This document shows, piece after piece, positions 45,332-53,784 of a stretch of DNA of 64,000 nucleotides. The position numbers and the translations under genes were made by a program. Position 1 is the stretch's first letter. The number at the start of each line of letters is the position of its first letter. Source of the stretch: Microtetraspora niveoalba (GTDB lineage Bacteria; Actinomycetota; Actinomycetes; Streptosporangiales; Streptosporangiaceae); contig NZ_BBYM01000013.1 of NCBI RefSeq assembly GCF_001570405.1, positions 62,001-126,000 of the forward strand, given 5' to 3'. Under the pieces are notes generated by a model. The model did not search any database, was not told the DNA's origin, and was given only the letters and a program-made list of their open reading frames with translations.

Positions 45332-46504
45332 TTGCTCAAGTCCAGCAAGCTGGCCGGGGTGCTCATGATCAGCACTGTGGTGGCGGGAGGCGCCGTGGCT
45401 GCGAGCGGGGTCGTCACCCCCGCCTTCGCGGACGGCATCCCCGTACCGGTGGTCACCGGCCACCATGGTGGCTTCACCGGCCCTCCGGGCAACAGGAACA
45501 GGAACCACAACAGGAACCGGAACCGGAACCACAACCGGAACCACGAGCACCAGCGAGAGCGTCAGCACGAGCGCCAGAAGCAGGACCAGAAGGTGCGGAA
45601 CATCATCGTGACGCCGCACAGGCCGCGCGTCCGGATCGAGCCGACCCGGCCGACAACCCGGCCGCTACCGCCGCCGCCCGCCGTGCCGCCCGCGCCGCCG
45701 ACGACAACGACAACGACAACGCCGCCCGCACCGCCCACAAGGCCCACACGGCCCACGCCACCCACGCTGCCGCCGCCGGCCACGCCCCCGGCGACAACGA
45801 CACCGCCGGCCACGGTCACCACCCATCCCACCCCCACTCCCACGCCGACACCCACGCCGACACCCACGCCGACGCCCACGCCCACGGCCACGGCCGTGGT
45901 CACCACCGACACCGTCACCACGGACACCGTCACCACGGACACCGTCACCACGGACACGGTCACCACGGATGCCGTCACCACGGTCGTCGGGGCGGCCACC
46001 GCGACATGCGCTTCCGGGCTCGGCCTCGCGGGGCTCTCCATCGGGGCGAACACGGGGCTCTCCGCCGGCGCCTCCCTCGATGCGAACGCGACCGCCGCCT
46101 GGGTGCCCGTGTTTCTCGTCGACGCGAGCCCCGCGACCGTCGCCGCCGCGGCAGGCGTCAACGCGGACCTCGGGACACTTGTCACGGCAGACGTCGGCGC
46201 CGGTCTCGGACTGGGTGTCGGGGTGCTTGCCACGGCGGATGCCGGTGCCGGTCTCGGGACGGCTGTCACGGCGGATGCCGGCGCCGGTCTCGGACTGGGT
46301 CTCGGAACGGCTGTCACGGCGGACGCCGGCGCCGGTCTCGGGACGGCTGTCACGGCGGACGCCGGCGCCGGTCTCGGACTGGGTCTCGGAACGGCTGTCA
46401 CGGCGGACGCCGGCGCCGGTCTCGGCACGCTTGCCACGGCGGACGTCGACGCCGGTCTCGGACTGGGTGCCGGGACGAACGCCTGCGTCGTCCCCTCCTT
46501 CTGA
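45332..46504 (+). CDS. secreted low-complexity repeat protein
   Basis: This 390-residue protein begins at a TTG with AAGGAG 8 bases upstream. A Sec signal ends near TPAFADG. It then has an Asn/Arg/His tract (about 50-85), a Pro/Thr region with PT dipeptides (about 105-190), five TTDTV-like units (about 190-218), and a C-terminal array of TADAGAGLG-type units (about 285-380). Only three Cys occur. It looks like a wall-associated or matrix-forming fibre; no enzyme domain is visible. The repeats are mirrored in the DNA, so the length probably varies. Confidence 0.7.
   Translation: MLKSSKLAGVLMISTVVAGGAVAASGVVTPAFADGIPVPVVTGHHGGFTGPPGNRNRNHNRNRNRNHNRNHEHQRERQHERQKQDQKVRNIIVTPHRPRVRIEPTRPTTRPLPPPPAVPPAPPTTTTTTTPPAPPTRPTRPTPPTLPPPATPPATTTPPATVTTHPTPTPTPTPTPTPTPTPTPTATAVVTTDTVTTDTVTTDTVTTDTVTTDAVTTVVGAATATCASGLGLAGLSIGANTGLSAGASLDANATAAWVPVFLVDASPATVAAAAGVNADLGTLVTADVGAGLGLGVGVLATADAGAGLGTAVTADAGAGLGLGLGTAVTADAGAGLGTAVTADAGAGLGLGLGTAVTADAGAGLGTLATADVDAGLGLGAGTNACVVPSF
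45899..45983 (+). repeat. 15-base tandem repeat array (TTDTV units)
   Basis: The unit GTCACCACGGACACC recurs about five times with few changes, ending in GTCACCACGGATGCC and GTCACCACGGTC. It lies in frame within the repeat protein. Confidence 0.8.
46185..46475 (+). repeat. GC-rich tandem repeats coding TADAGAGLG units
   Basis: Blocks built from GCTGTCACGGCGGACGCCGG and GCCGGTCTCGGACTGGGTCT alternate in short and long forms, with about seven TAD(A/V) starts. Nearly identical copies suggest recent expansion. Confidence 0.75.
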
Positions 46505-46518
46505 CCCTCGGTCCGTGT

Positions 46519-46553
46519 GCGGCGGCCGTCCGCTCAGCCGGTACGGCCGCCGC
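46519..46553 (+). terminator. GC hairpin after the repeat protein
   Basis: GCGGCGGCCGT and ACGGCCGCCGC form an 11-base stem with a 13-base loop, 15 bases after the stop. The stretch 46554-46903 has no clear gene; it holds two imperfect 26-base direct repeats at 46641 and 46669 and one CGTAGAGATCGCGAC element at 46801 that also occurs before the peptidase gene. Confidence 0.55.
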
Positions 46554-46903
46554 GCACCGGCCGCCGCCGCGCCCGTCACCCTCCGTCGGGAGCGCGGCGG
46601 GGACACCCGACCGGAACCGCACTCCGCGTGATCCGTCGCCGGAAACAGCTCATATCGTCCGGCCGCCAGGAACGGCTCACATCGTCCGACCGCCGGTCCG
46701 GGGCACGGATGCCGGACGGCTCCCGGCGCTACCGGCCGGTAACGCCGAACGACGCCCCGCCGGGGCGCACCCGATGATCGGCTGAACACCCGGCGACGAC
46801 CGTAGAGATCGCGACTTGCGAGCCACTGGCAAACCTCCGGCGGTCGTCCCCGCCGCCCAGCCGTCGGGTCAGACGCGAGCGAAGCGGGGACTCACGCGCG
46901 CCC

Positions 46904-47428
46904 TCATGACGGATCGCGCGACGTGGGGCCGCAGGTCACCTCCGCGGCGGCGGGCGGGCACGGCATGGTCCAGTCGGGTGTCGTCACGAGCACGGCGACG
47001 CCGGGCGGCACGCTCAAGGTGTAGACGGCGCGGCAGCCGGGATCCACCCGCCCCGCCTCCCGCGGGCAGGTCACCTCGGCGCGCAGCGTCTTCCCCGACT
47101 CCCAGGTCTCCCTCATCGAGGGCGGCTCGCCGTGCCAGGTGGTCTCCCGTTCGACGGAGAGGCGCCCGGGGACGCCCGGAGCCACCCGCACGCCGACCCG
47201 CCCCCGCACGTCCACGATGATCCGCGGCGTGGTGACGGCGTACGTCACGGTCCTCGTCTCGGTCGTGCTCCGGTCGAGGACCGACGACTCGTACGAGCCG
47301 GGGAAGGAGAAGTCGTAGCCGTGGGGCACGCGGATCTCCGACCACGCCGCCACCGCCATCCCCACCACGGCGGACACGGTCAGCGCCGCGCCGGCGGCGA
47401 TCCACCTCGTCCGCACCGCTCTTCGCAT
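46904..47428 (-). CDS. membrane-anchored hypothetical protein of the two-component operon
   Basis: This 174-residue protein has one N-terminal helix (about 9-30) and an extracytoplasmic, strand-rich domain with two Cys pairs (TCPREAGRVDPGCR and CPPAAAEVTC). The family is not recognised. It follows the response regulator gene after 11 bases, so it is probably a target or accessory sensor of that system. Confidence 0.65.
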   Translation of the reverse strand: MRRAVRTRWIAAGAALTVSAVVGMAVAAWSEIRVPHGYDFSFPGSYESSVLDRSTTETRTVTYAVTTPRIIVDVRGRVGVRVAPGVPGRLSVERETTWHGEPPSMRETWESGKTLRAEVTCPREAGRVDPGCRAVYTLSVPPGVAVLVTTPDWTMPCPPAAAEVTCGPTSRDPS

Positions 47429-47439
47429 GATGCCGCCTC

Positions 47440-48081
47440 TCAAATCTTCAGGAACCGCAGTACGGCCAGCACCCGCCGGTGATCCTTCTCTGCGCCGGAG
47501 AGCCCGAGCTTGGCGAAGATGTTGTTGATGTGCTTGCCGACCGCGCTTTCGGAGACCACGAGGGCCTCCGCGATCCCGGCGTTGGACCGTCCCTCCGCGA
47601 TCAGCGCGAGCACCTCGTACTCCCTGCGGGTCAGCAGGTCCAGCGGATCGCTGTGCCGGCGCACCAGCAGTTGGGCGACCACCTCGGGGTCCAGGGCGGT
47701 GCCGCCCGCGGCGACCCGCCGCAGCGAGTCCAGGAACTCGGCGACGTCGGCCACCCGGTCCTTGAGCAGGTATCCGACGCCGGTCGTCGCCATGGACAAC
47801 AACCGGGTCGCGTAGTGCTCCTCGACGTACTGCGAGAGCACGAGGATGGGCAGCTCCGGCCGCCGGTGCCGCAGCAGCAGCGCCGCGCGCAGGCCCTCGT
47901 CGGTGTGCGACGGCGGCATCCGCACGTCGGTGACGACGAGATCGGGCTCGTGGTCGTCCACCGCCCGCAGCAGCCCCTCGGCGTCGGACACCGCGGCCAC
48001 GACCTCGATGCCGGCGGATCCGAGGACCCAGACGAGGCCCTCCCTGAGGAGGACGAAGTCCTCGGCGAGCACTACGCGCAC
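47440..48081 (-). CDS. NarL/LuxR-type response regulator
   Basis: This 213-residue regulator has a receiver domain with the acidic pair in VLAEDFVLL, the phospho-acceptor Asp in DLVVTDVRMPP and the Lys in YLLKDRV. The C-terminal LuxR helix-turn-helix reads LTRREYEVLALIAEGRSNAG and VGKHINNIFAKL. The GTG at 48081 overlaps the kinase stop by 10 bases and has GGAG 5 bases upstream. Confidence 0.92.
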   Translation of the reverse strand: MRVVLAEDFVLLREGLVWVLGSAGIEVVAAVSDAEGLLRAVDDHEPDLVVTDVRMPPSHTDEGLRAALLLRHRRPELPILVLSQYVEEHYATRLLSMATTGVGYLLKDRVADVAEFLDSLRRVAAGGTALDPEVVAQLLVRRHSDPLDLLTRREYEVLALIAEGRSNAGIAEALVVSESAVGKHINNIFAKLGLSGAEKDHRRVLAVLRFLKI

Positions 48082-49298
48082 GGCAGCTCCACCTCTATCG
48101 TCGTCGGGCCGCCGCTCGGGCTGTCGATGCGCAGGGTCCCGTCCACCGACCCCGCACGTTGCGCGAGGCCGCGCAGGCCCGATCCGTTGGCGGGCTCGGC
48201 GCCCCCGCGTCCGTCGTCGCGTACGACGAGGCGGAGCACGTCGCCGTCGCGGCGCACGGCGACCTCGGCCTCGGATGCCTCCGCGTGCTTGGCGACGTTG
48301 GTCAGCGCCTCGGAGACGACGAAGAACGCCACCGCCTCGATCACGGGAGCGACGCGTTCCGGCACATCGACGCTGAGCCGTACGGGGAAGGGGGCGCGCG
48401 CCGCGAGGCCGGACATCGCCGCGTCCAAACCCTGGTCGTTGAGCACGGCCGGGTGCAGCCCCCGCACGACGTCGCGCAGTTCCTTCAACGCCTGCTTGGC
48501 CTCCTCGTGCGAGCGCACGATCACCTGGCGGGCGGGCTCCGGCAGGTCGGTGAAAGCGGTGCGCGCCATGCCCAGGTTGAGGGCGAGCGACACGAGCCGC
48601 TGCTGCGTGCCGTCGTGCAGGTCGCGTTCGATCCGGCGGCGTTCCGCGTCGGCCGCCTCGACCACCTCGGCCCGGCTCTCCCGCAGCGTCTCCACCCGCC
48701 GGGACAGCTCGTCTTTCACGCTGGGACCGAGCAGCGCCCGCGCCGCGACCGTGTCGAGCGCGGCGATCCCTTGGAGCAGCCACGGCACCACCACGAACAG
48801 CGCGAGCGCGCCCGCCGCGGGCAGGGCGGCGGTCCAGCCGCCTCCGGCCATCAGGAGTTGCACGGCGACGACGGCCGCGACCAGGCACGCCGACCACGTC
48901 ACGACCCCGCTCAGGAAGCCCACCGCGCCGATCAGGGGCCCGATCGCCACGTGATAGGCGATCTGCCGCCACAGACCGCCCGATCGTGCCTGCGGGAAGA
49001 GCAGCCTGAGCGGGCTCCCGTTCCGGGCGGGACGCGGCAGCGGGGGGATCTCCGTTTCGAGGAAGGCGGCGAACCGGGAGCGCTGCACCCAGGTGAGCAG
49101 CGGCGTGATCCGGGTGAGGACCAGCAGCGCGACCAGGGGGACGACGATCGTCCACGCCAGGACGACCGACACCGCGACCAGCCCCGAGATCGCCGCCATC
49201 GAGATGAGCGCGATCGGGACGCCCGCCGTCACATGGATGGTACGGAGCCAGGTCGGCGACGACCAGTGGCCGCGAATCCGGTCCCAGGGAGTGGTCAT
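48072..49298 (-). CDS. NarL-family sensor histidine kinase (HisKA_3)
   Basis: This 408-residue kinase has about six hydrophobic helices in residues 20-200 and a HisKA_3 domain with the phospho-His in RRRIERDLHDGTQQRL. The ATPase has EALTNVAKHAEAS and the glycine box RDDGRGG, GSGLRGLAQR. No large extracellular domain exists, so it may sense membrane state. A 24-base palindrome 55 bases upstream is shared with the peptidase promoter. Confidence 0.92.
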   Translation of the reverse strand: MTTPWDRIRGHWSSPTWLRTIHVTAGVPIALISMAAISGLVAVSVVLAWTIVVPLVALLVLTRITPLLTWVQRSRFAAFLETEIPPLPRPARNGSPLRLLFPQARSGGLWRQIAYHVAIGPLIGAVGFLSGVVTWSACLVAAVVAVQLLMAGGGWTAALPAAGALALFVVVPWLLQGIAALDTVAARALLGPSVKDELSRRVETLRESRAEVVEAADAERRRIERDLHDGTQQRLVSLALNLGMARTAFTDLPEPARQVIVRSHEEAKQALKELRDVVRGLHPAVLNDQGLDAAMSGLAARAPFPVRLSVDVPERVAPVIEAVAFFVVSEALTNVAKHAEASEAEVAVRRDGDVLRLVVRDDGRGGAEPANGSGLRGLAQRAGSVDGTLRIDSPSGGPTTIEVELPCA

Positions 49299-49352
49299 GC
49301 GCCAACCCTAGAGATCGGTACGGCGCGGCGACATGAGCTGTACATCCCAGAA

Positions 49353-49376
49353 GATGGTGAGGTAAACCCCACCATC
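49353..49376. promoter_or_regulatory. operator shared by kinase and peptidase genes, copy 1
   Basis: GATGGTG-N10-CACCATC has perfect 7-base arms, with further GG and CC symmetry in the spacer. It lies 55 bases before the kinase start. The conserved elements GACATG, CATCCC and TAGAGATCG stand between it and the gene. Confidence 0.6.
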
Positions 49377-49455
49377 CCCCGGACCACCGCCAAGGCGGAA
49401 GCGGCGTATGCGCGCCTTTCCGCCGCGCCACCACCGCGGCGCCACCACCGTCGTG

Positions 49456-50955
49456 TCATCGCCGGCGGGGTGAGCAGAGGGCGCCTGCGGGGGGCGGCGT
49501 CAGCTTCGTCAGATACCGGTCGGCGTACCCGGTCACGCACGGGTTCTTCGCCCGCAGGTAGACGACGTGCACGGGGCCGTCGAATCGGACGGCGCCCGAT
49601 CCGGGGATCCTGCTCACCAGGAGTTCGGTGACCGGAAAGTCCCGGTCACCGCCGAGTCCCAGTACCGGAGGCAGGCCGACCGGCAGGGGGCGTGGCGAAT
49701 TCACCGGCCGGTGCCGCCAGCCGGAGCAGGCCAATGCCTCCAGCCCGATGCCGACCCCGGCGCCGAAGTCGCGGGAGATCCGCTCGCTGTAACGGCGGTC
49801 GCCGACCAGTTCCTCGTACCCCAGTCCGACGAGGCCGTCGGAGCACCGGCTCGCCACCGCGCCCGGCGAACTCCAGCTCGCGGAGATGCCCAGGATCTGC
49901 TCGCCGAACCAGGCGAAGTCGCCCTTGCTCGCCTTGAGCAGCGCGCCGGCGAACTCCGGCGCCTTCTCCGGAACGGGGAGGACCAGCCGGGCCAGCGCCT
50001 TGAGGTGCAGATCAGTCAGTCTGATCTCGCCCAGCCGGGCGGAGGTGTACGTGACGGGCTCGCGGCCGGTGCTCTTGATCAGCCCGCGCCAGAGCCGACG
50101 CACGTTCCGCCCCCGCAGGGCGCACGCTTCGTCACCGGCGCACCAGGTGGTGAAGCGCGTGAACGCCGCCTCGGTAGCGCCCAGTTGCGCGCGTTCCACC
50201 CCCCGCCAGCCGACCGTCGGGTCGGGCGTGCTGTCGAAAACCACGGCACGGACGCGTCCTGGATGAAGCCGCGCGTACGCGGCGGCCGGAACCCCGCCGT
50301 AGGAGAAGGCCAGCATGTTGAGCCTGTCCTGGCCGAGGGCGGTTCGGATCGCCTCCATGTCCCCGGCCACCGAGGACGAGTCCAGGTGGTCGGCCAGACC
50401 GGTCGTGTCGTCCCGACGGCACCGATCGACCAGGCGTTCAAGGGCGACGGCCTGGGCCTCGTACGCGGCGCGGTCACGCGGGTCATTGAGCGGCAGCCCG
50501 GGAACCCCGCAGGAAGGCGGCAGATAGCGTCCGGCCGCGCTGGTGCGCGGGTTGTAGCTGACGACATCGAAGTGCTCGCGCAACTTCGTGAACGACTCCG
50601 GAGCCGGGGAAAGGACGCCTTGGATCCCCGGACCGCCGTCGGGCACCACGAGAACGCTGCCGAGGCGGAGCGACGGATCGGTGGCGGGCAGCCGAGCGAG
50701 GTCCAGCTTGATCGTGGCTCCACCCGGCGCGGACCTGTCCACCGGAACCTCGATGGCGGCACATTCCATATCGGCCGGGCCCTGGCCGGCAGAGCAGGAC
50801 CTCCAGGTGAGGGTCGGCGCGGCCTGGGCCGCTACCGGCAGTACGGCCGGGCCCAGGAACGCGGACAGGGCCGAGAGGGCGACCGGCACGGCCCTCACCC
50901 GATACGCGGAGCGCACCGGTGCCGGTCCGACCGGCCGTTTCGTTCGGTTTTCCAT
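49456..50955 (-). CDS. secreted tripeptidyl aminopeptidase-like alpha/beta hydrolase
   Basis: This 499-residue exported hydrolase has a signal peptide (about 1-47, ending AAQAAPTL). The nucleophile is in MLAFSYGGVPAAAYA, the Asp in LGGDRDFPV and the His in GPVHVVYLR. The TAP-like C-terminal domain ends with the NPCV Cys. Related Streptomyces enzymes cut tripeptides from the N-terminus of secreted proteins. The usual GHG around the His is changed to PVH. Its promoter copies the kinase promoter, so it is probably a target of that system. Confidence 0.87.
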   Translation of the reverse strand: MENRTKRPVGPAPVRSAYRVRAVPVALSALSAFLGPAVLPVAAQAAPTLTWRSCSAGQGPADMECAAIEVPVDRSAPGGATIKLDLARLPATDPSLRLGSVLVVPDGGPGIQGVLSPAPESFTKLREHFDVVSYNPRTSAAGRYLPPSCGVPGLPLNDPRDRAAYEAQAVALERLVDRCRRDDTTGLADHLDSSSVAGDMEAIRTALGQDRLNMLAFSYGGVPAAAYARLHPGRVRAVVFDSTPDPTVGWRGVERAQLGATEAAFTRFTTWCAGDEACALRGRNVRRLWRGLIKSTGREPVTYTSARLGEIRLTDLHLKALARLVLPVPEKAPEFAGALLKASKGDFAWFGEQILGISASWSSPGAVASRCSDGLVGLGYEELVGDRRYSERISRDFGAGVGIGLEALACSGWRHRPVNSPRPLPVGLPPVLGLGGDRDFPVTELLVSRIPGSGAVRFDGPVHVVYLRAKNPCVTGYADRYLTKLTPPPAGALCSPRRR

Positions 50956-51011
50956 GCGCTCACCGTAGAGATCGCGACCGGCCCGATGACATGGCCGAGG
51001 CATCCCGAAAC

Positions 51012-51033
51012 AAGGTGAGGCACACTCCACCTT
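51012..51033. promoter_or_regulatory. operator shared by kinase and peptidase genes, copy 2
   Basis: AAGGTG-N10-CACCTT has perfect 6-base arms with the same spacer length and GAGG start as copy 1. It lies 57 bases before the peptidase start, with GACATG, CATCCC and TAGAGATCG in the same order. Confidence 0.6.
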
Positions 51034-51077
51034 CGCCCGTGCGCCCAGCCCCACCGCTCACCGCCGCCGTGGGCGCG

Positions 51078-52703
51078 TCACTCGCGGGCGAGATCCCCGG
51101 TCTCCAGCAGCCGCCCGCCTGACAGCTCCAGCCGGCGGTCCACCCTGATCTCCGCGAGAAAACGCTCGTCGTGGCTGACCACCACGAACGCCCCCTCGTA
51201 CGCGCCGAGCGCGCTCTCCAACTGCCCCACGCTGACCAGGTCGAGGTTGTTCGTGGGCTCGTCGAGCAGCAGAAGCTGGGGCGCCGGCTCCGCGCACAAC
51301 ACGCAGGCCAGCGTGGCGCGCAGCCGTTCGCCGCCCGACAGCACCCCGACCGGCAGGTGGGCGCGGGCGCCCCGGAACAGGAAGCGGGCCAGCATGTTCA
51401 TCCGGTCCACCTCCGGCATCGCGGGGGCGAACGCGGCCAGGTTCTCGGCCACGGTCCGGCCGACGTCGAGCAGGTCCAGCCGCTGCGACAGGTAGGCCAC
51501 CCGGCCGTCGGCCCGCCTGGTCGTGCCGCCGTCCGGCTCCAGCTCGCCGCTGATGAGGCGCAGCAGGGTGGACTTGCCCGCACCGTTGGGGCCGGTCAGC
51601 GCGATGCGCTCGGGTCCGCGGATCGTCAGGTCGACGCCGGGCTCGGCGAACAGGCCGCGGGCCCGCAGGTGTTCGCCGAGGAAGACCGTGCGCCCCGCGG
51701 GGACGTTGGTCCCGGGCAGTTGCAGCACGATCTTCTGGTCGTCGCGCAGGGCGCGCCCCGCCTCGTCGAGCCGGGCCTTGGCGTCGCTGACGCGGGCCGC
51801 GTGCATCTGGCCCGCCCGCCCGGCCGACTCCTGGGCGCCCCGCTTCATGTTCCCGGCGAAGATCCGCGGCAGGCCGGCGCTCTTGAGGTTGCGCGCGGCG
51901 TTGCTCGCCCGGCGTTCGGCCCGCTCGCGGGCCTGCTGCATCTCCCGCTTCTCACGCTTGAGCTCCTGCTCGGCGCTGCGCACGGTCCGCTCGGCGGCCT
52001 CCTGCTCGGTGCGTACAGCCTCCTCGTACGCGGTGAAGTCGCCGCCGTAGAAGCGGACCTCGCCCCGGTCGAGCTCGGCGATGCGGTCCATCCGGTCGAG
52101 CAGGGCCCGGTCGTGACTGACCACGAGCAGGCAGCCGTTCCAGTCGCCGAGCACGGCGTAGAGCTTGCGGCGCGCGTCGAGGTCGAGGTTGTTCGTCGGC
52201 TCGTCGAGCAGCAGGACGTCGGGACGTTTGAGGAGCTGCGCGGCCAGGCCGAGCGACACGACCTGGCCGCCGCTGAGCGTGCGCAGCGTACGCGCGAACT
52301 CGAGGTCGCCGAGCCCGAGCCGGTCGAGCTGGGCTCGGGTGCGTTCCTCGATGTCCCAGTCGTTGCCGATGGCGGTGAAGTGCTCCTCGCTCGCGTCTCC
52401 CGACTCGATGGCGTCCAGCGCGGCGATCACGGGGGCGATGCCCAGGACCTCGGCCACGGTCAGGTCGCCGGCGAGTGGCAGGCTCTGCGGTAGGTAACCG
52501 AGCACACCGTTGACGGACACGCTGCCGCCGCCGGGCCGGTACTCGCCGGCGATCAGCTTGAGCAGCGTGCTCTTGCCCGCGCCGTTCGGGGCGACGAGGC
52601 CCGTACGGCCGCCGCCCACGGTGAAGGACAGGTCGGTGAAGACGGGCGTGTCGTCGGGCCAGGAGAAGGACAGGTTGGAGCAGACGATGAACGCATCGGA
52701 CAT
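51078..52703 (-). CDS. ABC-F family ATPase, probable ribosome protection factor
   Basis: This 541-residue protein has two ABC domains and no membrane part. Domain 1 has APNGAGKST, LSGGQVVSLG and LLLDEPTNNLDLDA; domain 2 has GPNGAGKST, LSGGERLRA and LLLDEPTNNLDL. A charged coiled linker (about 245-310) lies between them; in ABC-F proteins it reaches the ribosome P-site. ABC-F proteins free ribosomes from antibiotics or rescue stalled ones. The leader upstream has a short frame and hairpin that suggest drug-dependent attenuation. Confidence 0.9.
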   Translation of the reverse strand: MSDAFIVCSNLSFSWPDDTPVFTDLSFTVGGGRTGLVAPNGAGKSTLLKLIAGEYRPGGGSVSVNGVLGYLPQSLPLAGDLTVAEVLGIAPVIAALDAIESGDASEEHFTAIGNDWDIEERTRAQLDRLGLGDLEFARTLRTLSGGQVVSLGLAAQLLKRPDVLLLDEPTNNLDLDARRKLYAVLGDWNGCLLVVSHDRALLDRMDRIAELDRGEVRFYGGDFTAYEEAVRTEQEAAERTVRSAEQELKREKREMQQARERAERRASNAARNLKSAGLPRIFAGNMKRGAQESAGRAGQMHAARVSDAKARLDEAGRALRDDQKIVLQLPGTNVPAGRTVFLGEHLRARGLFAEPGVDLTIRGPERIALTGPNGAGKSTLLRLISGELEPDGGTTRRADGRVAYLSQRLDLLDVGRTVAENLAAFAPAMPEVDRMNMLARFLFRGARAHLPVGVLSGGERLRATLACVLCAEPAPQLLLLDEPTNNLDLVSVGQLESALGAYEGAFVVVSHDERFLAEIRVDRRLELSGGRLLETGDLARE

Positions 52704-52828
52704 GCGAGAGACCTCGTACGCAAGTGATCCGGGCGCGCCGACGCAGCCCGGTGATGGGACAGGGATTCGGGGAACGACGACCGAAGCCGCATCGGCGGCG
52801 CTCAACATGCGCCCGCCGGGGCCGATCA

Positions 52829-52850
52829 ATCTCCGGTATCACCCGGAGAT
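52829..52850 (-). promoter_or_regulatory. attenuator-like hairpin in the ABC-F leader
   Basis: ATCTCCGG-N6-CCGGAGAT is a perfect 8-base stem that overlaps the stop of the leader peptide. A second small palindrome, CCGCT-N4-AGCGG, lies at 52886-52899 near a probable promoter. The rest of 52704-53014 holds no gene. Confidence 0.5.
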
Positions 52851-52868
52851 GTCGTCGTCACCTGCCAC
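52839..52868 (-). CDS. possible 9-residue leader peptide of the ABC-F gene
   Basis: A GTG-initiated frame (VAGDDDISG) has AGGAG 7 bases upstream. It ends inside the hairpin at 52829-52850, about 135 bases before the ABC-F start. Such upstream frames control many resistance ABC-F genes by ribosome stalling. Confidence 0.35.
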   Translation of the reverse strand: MAGDDDISG

Positions 52869-53014
52869 GTCTGGTCTCCTAGCTTCCGCTCACAAGCGGT
52901 ATACACCATAGCAGCGGTCCACCGGCCGGCGGCAAGAACGATCTTGCTCTGGCCGTCTTCGCCGCCTCGGCCGGCGCCGCCGCCGGCGGGGTGCCCCGAT
53001 CCTCAAGGAGTTCC

Positions 53015-53701
53015 GTGGTCTGGAAGCGTCTGCGCCTGCCCGCGCTCCTCGTCGCCGTGAGCGGCGCGCTCGGGGTCGTCGCGAGGACACCGCTGGTCAC
53101 CGAGCACGACCTGCGCGCCGACGAAGCCGTCGGGACGCTGCGCTCCCCCGTCCTGACGGCGATCGCGGACGGCCTCGACATCGCCTTCCGCCCCCTGGCG
53201 GGCATCATGATCATCGCGGCGCTGGCGGTCGTGCTCGCCGCGATGGGACGCGCCCGCACGGCGGTGCTCGTCACGGCGATGGTCACGATCGGCTGGACCA
53301 CCGGCTCGGTCCTCAAGCGGATCATCGCCCGGCCCCGCCCGCCCCTGTCGGGCCAGCTCCTTCACATGACCGGTCACGACAGCTTTCCCAGCGGGCATGT
53401 CACCCTGACGCTCTCGCTGGTCATCGCCGCCTGCTTCCTCGCCGCCGGCACCCGGCGGTTCCGGCTCGTCGTGTGCGTCGGCGCCGTTCTCGTGGCCGCG
53501 CAGGCGTTCGCGCGCGTCTACCTCGGCGTCCACTACCCCACCGACGTGATCGGCGCGCTGCCGGCCGCCGCGGCAGGGACCTCGGCCGTCATCGCGCTGC
53601 GCGACGGCGTCGGCGGCCGGTTCGGCCGGGCGCCGCTCTCCGCCGCGCCTCCGGGCCGGAGGCGTCGACGGGGGTCGCGCGACGCGGGCGACGACGCGTG
53701 A
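53015..53701 (+). CDS. PAP2-family membrane phosphatase
   Basis: This 228-residue protein has about five helices and the full phosphatase signature: KRIIARPRP, SFPSGHVT and RVYLGVHYPTDV. It removes phosphate from lipid or isoprenoid phosphates at the outer face of the membrane. The GTG at 53015 has AAGGAG 4 bases upstream. The basic C-terminal tail (GRRRRRGSRD) is unusual. Confidence 0.87.
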   Translation: MVWKRLRLPALLVAVSGALGVVARTPLVTEHDLRADEAVGTLRSPVLTAIADGLDIAFRPLAGIMIIAALAVVLAAMGRARTAVLVTAMVTIGWTTGSVLKRIIARPRPPLSGQLLHMTGHDSFPSGHVTLTLSLVIAACFLAAGTRRFRLVVCVGAVLVAAQAFARVYLGVHYPTDVIGALPAAAAGTSAVIALRDGVGGRFGRAPLSAAPPGRRRRRGSRDAGDDA

Positions 53702-53784
53702 GCTCCCCCTTCGGGGAGAGCCGCGCCGCCGCGCCGAGCCGTACTGACCTGAACGCGACCTGAACGCCGGGCCCCGCCGGCGCG

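Noticed and set aside
45562-46437. Repeat-rich frame antisense to the secreted repeat protein
   Set aside because: Any frame across this DNA repeat looks repetitive; only the plus-strand frame has a ribosome binding site and signal peptide.
45899-46475. Possible CRISPR array
   Set aside because: The repeats are contiguous, vary in length, have no unique spacers and stay in frame with a protein.
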